The position numbers were made by a program, and so were the translations under genes. The notes beneath the pieces are model-generated. The model was given only the letters and a program-made list of their open reading frames with translations. It was not told where the DNA came from and did no database searches. Source: Bacteroidota bacterium (GTDB taxonomy: Bacteria; Bacteroidota; Bacteroidia; B-17B0; B-17BO). From it: a stretch of DNA of 8,695 bases. Every line of letters starts with the position of its first letter. Position 1 is the first letter of the stretch. This document shows positions 7,366 through 8,695 of this stretch, one piece after another. Where the stretch lies: positions 1 to 8,695 of the forward strand of contig CANHPI010000094.1 in NCBI GenBank assembly GCA_947462425.1, in the 5' to 3' direction.

Positions 7366-8322
7366 TTATATAGCCGCTGCTCTTCTCAACCTGTCATTTA
7401 TTGCTAAACCAAGTCCTGTTTCTGGTAATAATTCAGTGATAATTATATCTACATCAGTTTCATCTAGCTCACGCAAAAACGAAAATAAGTTTACTGCTGC
7501 TTCTTGATAATTTTTAGAGGACGATAAATTTTTAACTATGAGATTTTGATTTGTAAAATTTTGTTCGCCAAAAATAATAGCACCTAATTTAAAATTTGAG
7601 AATTTAATTTGTAATTCCGTTAAATTCCCAATATAAACGGGTTTTTTAGGCGCATAATGGCTTTTTAATTGTCCAGGTGATTTTGGATTACTAGATTGAT
7701 TTAACTGAATAGATACTTTGCCCACAACGGATTCAATATCATCAATTGATAATCCTCCTAAACGGTAAATAATAATTTCTCCATTTTCTTCACCAACTAT
7801 CGTTGATTCTAAACCAACTTTGCAATTTCCTCCATCTAAAATATAAGGTATTTTTTCTCCTAATTGTTTTTGAACATGCTCAGCAGATGTCGGACTAATG
7901 TATCCAAATGGATTGGCACTTGGTGCGGCTAAAGGAAACGATAATTGAGATAATAAATCTAAAGTTAATGAATGGTTAGGAATCCTCACTCCTACTCTCT
8001 CTAAACCTGATGTTACTAAATTAGGAATAACCTCTTTTTTTGGCAATAATAAAGTTAACGGACCAGGCCAAAAAATTTCTGCTAATTTTAATAAAGAAGG
8101 ATGAATCTCTGTAACAAAATCATACACTTTTTTTAAATCGTAAGTGTGAACAATTAATGGATCAAAAGTTGGGCGCTCTTTTGCTTCAAAAATTTTTGCT
8201 ACAGCAATTGGATTCAATGCATTTGCAGCTAAACCATAAACCGTTTCAGTTGGAATAGCTACTAAATGATTTCTCTCTAAAAAATCTTGAGCATTTAATA
8301 TATCATTTCTTATTTCTGCCAC
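7366..8322 (-). CDS. sua5: L-threonylcarbamoyladenylate synthase, two-domain Sua5 type
   Basis: The enzyme makes threonylcarbamoyl-AMP from threonine, bicarbonate and ATP, the first step of the universal t6A modification at A37 of ANN-decoding tRNAs; TsaD and partners complete it. The 318 residues comprise a YrdC domain (about 7-200) with IPTETVYGLAANA (23-35), the KERP segment (48-51), WPGPLTLLLP (85-94), VRIPNH (112-117) and APSANPFG (133-140). A linker SPGQLKSHYAPKKP (215-228) follows, then a Sua5 C-terminal domain ending in GLGLAINDRLRRAAA (303-317). This is the Sua5 form and not the short TsaC/YrdC form. The start is GTG at 8322: upstream codons in frame hold no ATG or GTG before a stop, and no internal Met precedes the catalytic motif. 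The first 11 or so codons lie inside a direct repeat (8289-8464) that also contains the putative promoter. cmk follows 73 bases downstream. Confidence 0.95.
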   Translation of the reverse strand: MAEIRNDILNAQDFLERNHLVAIPTETVYGLAANALNPIAVAKIFEAKERPTFDPLIVHTYDLKKVYDFVTEIHPSLLKLAEIFWPGPLTLLLPKKEVIPNLVTSGLERVGVRIPNHSLTLDLLSQLSFPLAAPSANPFGYISPTSAEHVQKQLGEKIPYILDGGNCKVGLESTIVGEENGEIIIYRLGGLSIDDIESVVGKVSIQLNQSSNPKSPGQLKSHYAPKKPVYIGNLTELQIKFSNFKLGAIIFGEQNFTNQNLIVKNLSSSKNYQEAAVNLFSFLRELDETDVDIIITELLPETGLGLAINDRLRRAAAI

Positions 8323-8464
8323 TATGCAAATATAAGCGTTTGCTCTAATATCTATGGTAAGTTTTTAACCACATAGGCACATAGTTTATTTTAGGAATAG
8401 AAGGTTTGCAAAGAAGCTACGCTTTAAATATTGCTGCTATGTGTAAAAACTTGTTTTCTATCAA
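8289..8464. repeat. Direct repeat copy 1, overlapping the sua5 start
   Basis: This 176-base segment matches 8521-8695 with about seven substitutions and one single-base gap (roughly 95% identity), at a 232-base offset (231 after the gap). It contains the first 11 or so sua5 codons, the sua5 -7 box and an imperfect hairpin-forming pair: AAGTTTTTAACCACATAG (8359-8376) against CTATGTGTAAAAACTT (8437-8452), plus a small AAGC-TAC-GCTT hairpin (8414-8424) in the loop. The noncoding remainder shows no protein-like reading. Confidence 0.93.
8327..8334 (-). promoter_or_regulatory. Putative -7 box for sua5
   Basis: The minus strand reads TATATTTG, an exact match to TAnnTTTG, ending four bases before the GTG start. 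This is the same close spacing seen at cmk and implies a leaderless or nearly leaderless message. The box lies within the direct repeat and recurs at 8559-8566. No clear -33 TTG is seen. Confidence 0.5.
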
Positions 8465-8503
8465 CTCCTCTTACTCCTATTTTTTCTATGTCTCTATGTG
8501 GTT
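8367..8503. repeat. Inverted-repeat-bounded element with ACCACATAG-type ends
   Basis: AACCACATAGGCACATAG (8367-8384) and CTATGTCTCTATGTGGTT (8486-8503) are inverted complements at 16 of 18 positions and bound a 137-base segment. A third related word, CTATGTGT (8437-8444), lies between them. I recall similar CCACATAG/CTATGTGG words as scattered intergenic repeats in Bacteroidota and other genomes. No convincing target-site duplication flanks the ends and there is no coding capacity, so a transposon-derived (MITE-like) origin is only one option; a folded RNA or a DNA-structural repeat are others. Confidence 0.6.
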
Positions 8504-8554
8504 TTGTTCTAAATAAAACGGAGCTTTTAATATATCATTTCTTATTTCTGCCAC
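8486..8554 (-). pseudogene. Duplicated 5' fragment of sua5
   Basis: Within repeat copy 2 the sua5 GTG start and its next eight codons (VAEIRNDIL) are repeated exactly. The frame then runs on through KAPFYLEQNHIET to a TAG at 8486-8488, giving 22 codons. The exact copy of the start, with its own -7 box upstream at 8559-8566, marks it as a duplicated gene start lacking the rest of the gene. Whether the short peptide is made is unknown; a nonfunctional fragment is most likely. Confidence 0.5.
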
Positions 8555-8695
8555 TATGCAAATATAAGCGTTTGCTCTAATATCTATAGTAAGTTTTTAA
8601 CTACATAGGCACATAGTTTATTTAGGAATAGAAGGTTAGTAAAGAAGCTACGCTTTAAATATAGCTGCTATGTGTAAAAACTTGATTTCTATCAA
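8521..8695. repeat. Direct repeat copy 2, reaching the window edge
   Basis: The second copy runs to the last base of the window, still matching, so its true end is unknown. It repeats the sua5 start region, the -7 box (8559-8566) and the inverted pair (8591-8608 with 8668-8683). The two copies are separated by 56 bases (8465-8520). The period of about 232 bases suggests one tandem duplication or the beginning of a longer array. Confidence 0.93.

Noticed and set aside
7310..7507. 65-codon plus-strand open frame beyond the cmk start
   Set aside because: It is mostly antisense to the conserved Sua5 C-terminal domain, and its Ser-rich translation looks like a shadow.
8323..8367. An upstream start for sua5
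   Set aside because: The in-frame codons before the GTG contain no ATG, GTG or TTG before a TAA at 8365-8367.
8289..8695. CRISPR array or complete insertion sequence
   Set aside because: There are only two long repeats with a 232-base period, no short regular repeat-spacer pattern, no transposase reading frame and no clear target-site duplication.

Overview
The window looks like ordinary chromosome from a member of the Bacteroidota, probably Flavobacteriia-like. Four things point that way: strongly AT-rich DNA, no Shine-Dalgarno sequences ahead of the genes, several boxes resembling the Bacteroidota -7 promoter element (TAnnTTTG), and protein sequences typical of the phylum. Examples of the last are the RibH with an AEWN motif, a membrane-anchored TPR protein next to ribH, and a sodium/solute symporter with a long charged loop. 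The phylum is inferred from these traits and not from a database search.

Layout. Bases 1-1509 (+) are the 3' part of a sodium/solute symporter whose start lies outside the window. Tail-to-tail with it, on the minus strand, come ribH (lumazine synthase, 1594-2121) and, upstream of it, a membrane-anchored TPR protein (2176-2925). A strong intrinsic-terminator-like hairpin sits between those two. A 325-base divergent intergenic region follows, carrying one putative promoter for each direction. Next on the plus strand are a long MaeB-type malic enzyme with a C-terminal phosphotransacetylase-like domain (3251-5521) and a membrane fatty acid desaturase (5608-6573). The desaturase converges on cytidylate kinase (cmk, 6570-7292, minus) and their stop codons share a TTAA. 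Upstream of cmk on the same strand is a two-domain Sua5-type threonylcarbamoyl-AMP synthase (7366-8322, GTG start).

The last 373 bases contain no intact gene. They hold the one clearly unusual structure: a direct repeat of about 176 bases with a 232-base period. Each copy contains the first 11 or so codons of sua5, its putative promoter, and nested inverted repeats built on ACCACATAG/CTATGTGG words. The second copy runs to the window edge, so the array may continue.

Functionally the genes are housekeeping: solute uptake, riboflavin synthesis, envelope or protein-export support, anaplerotic malate/pyruvate metabolism, membrane-lipid desaturation, pyrimidine nucleotide synthesis and tRNA t6A modification. 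No defence system, prophage, complete insertion sequence, CRISPR array, tRNA or rRNA gene was recognised. The most notable points are the terminal repeat with its duplicated gene start, the hairpin just ahead of ribH, and probable leaderless starts for cmk and sua5.
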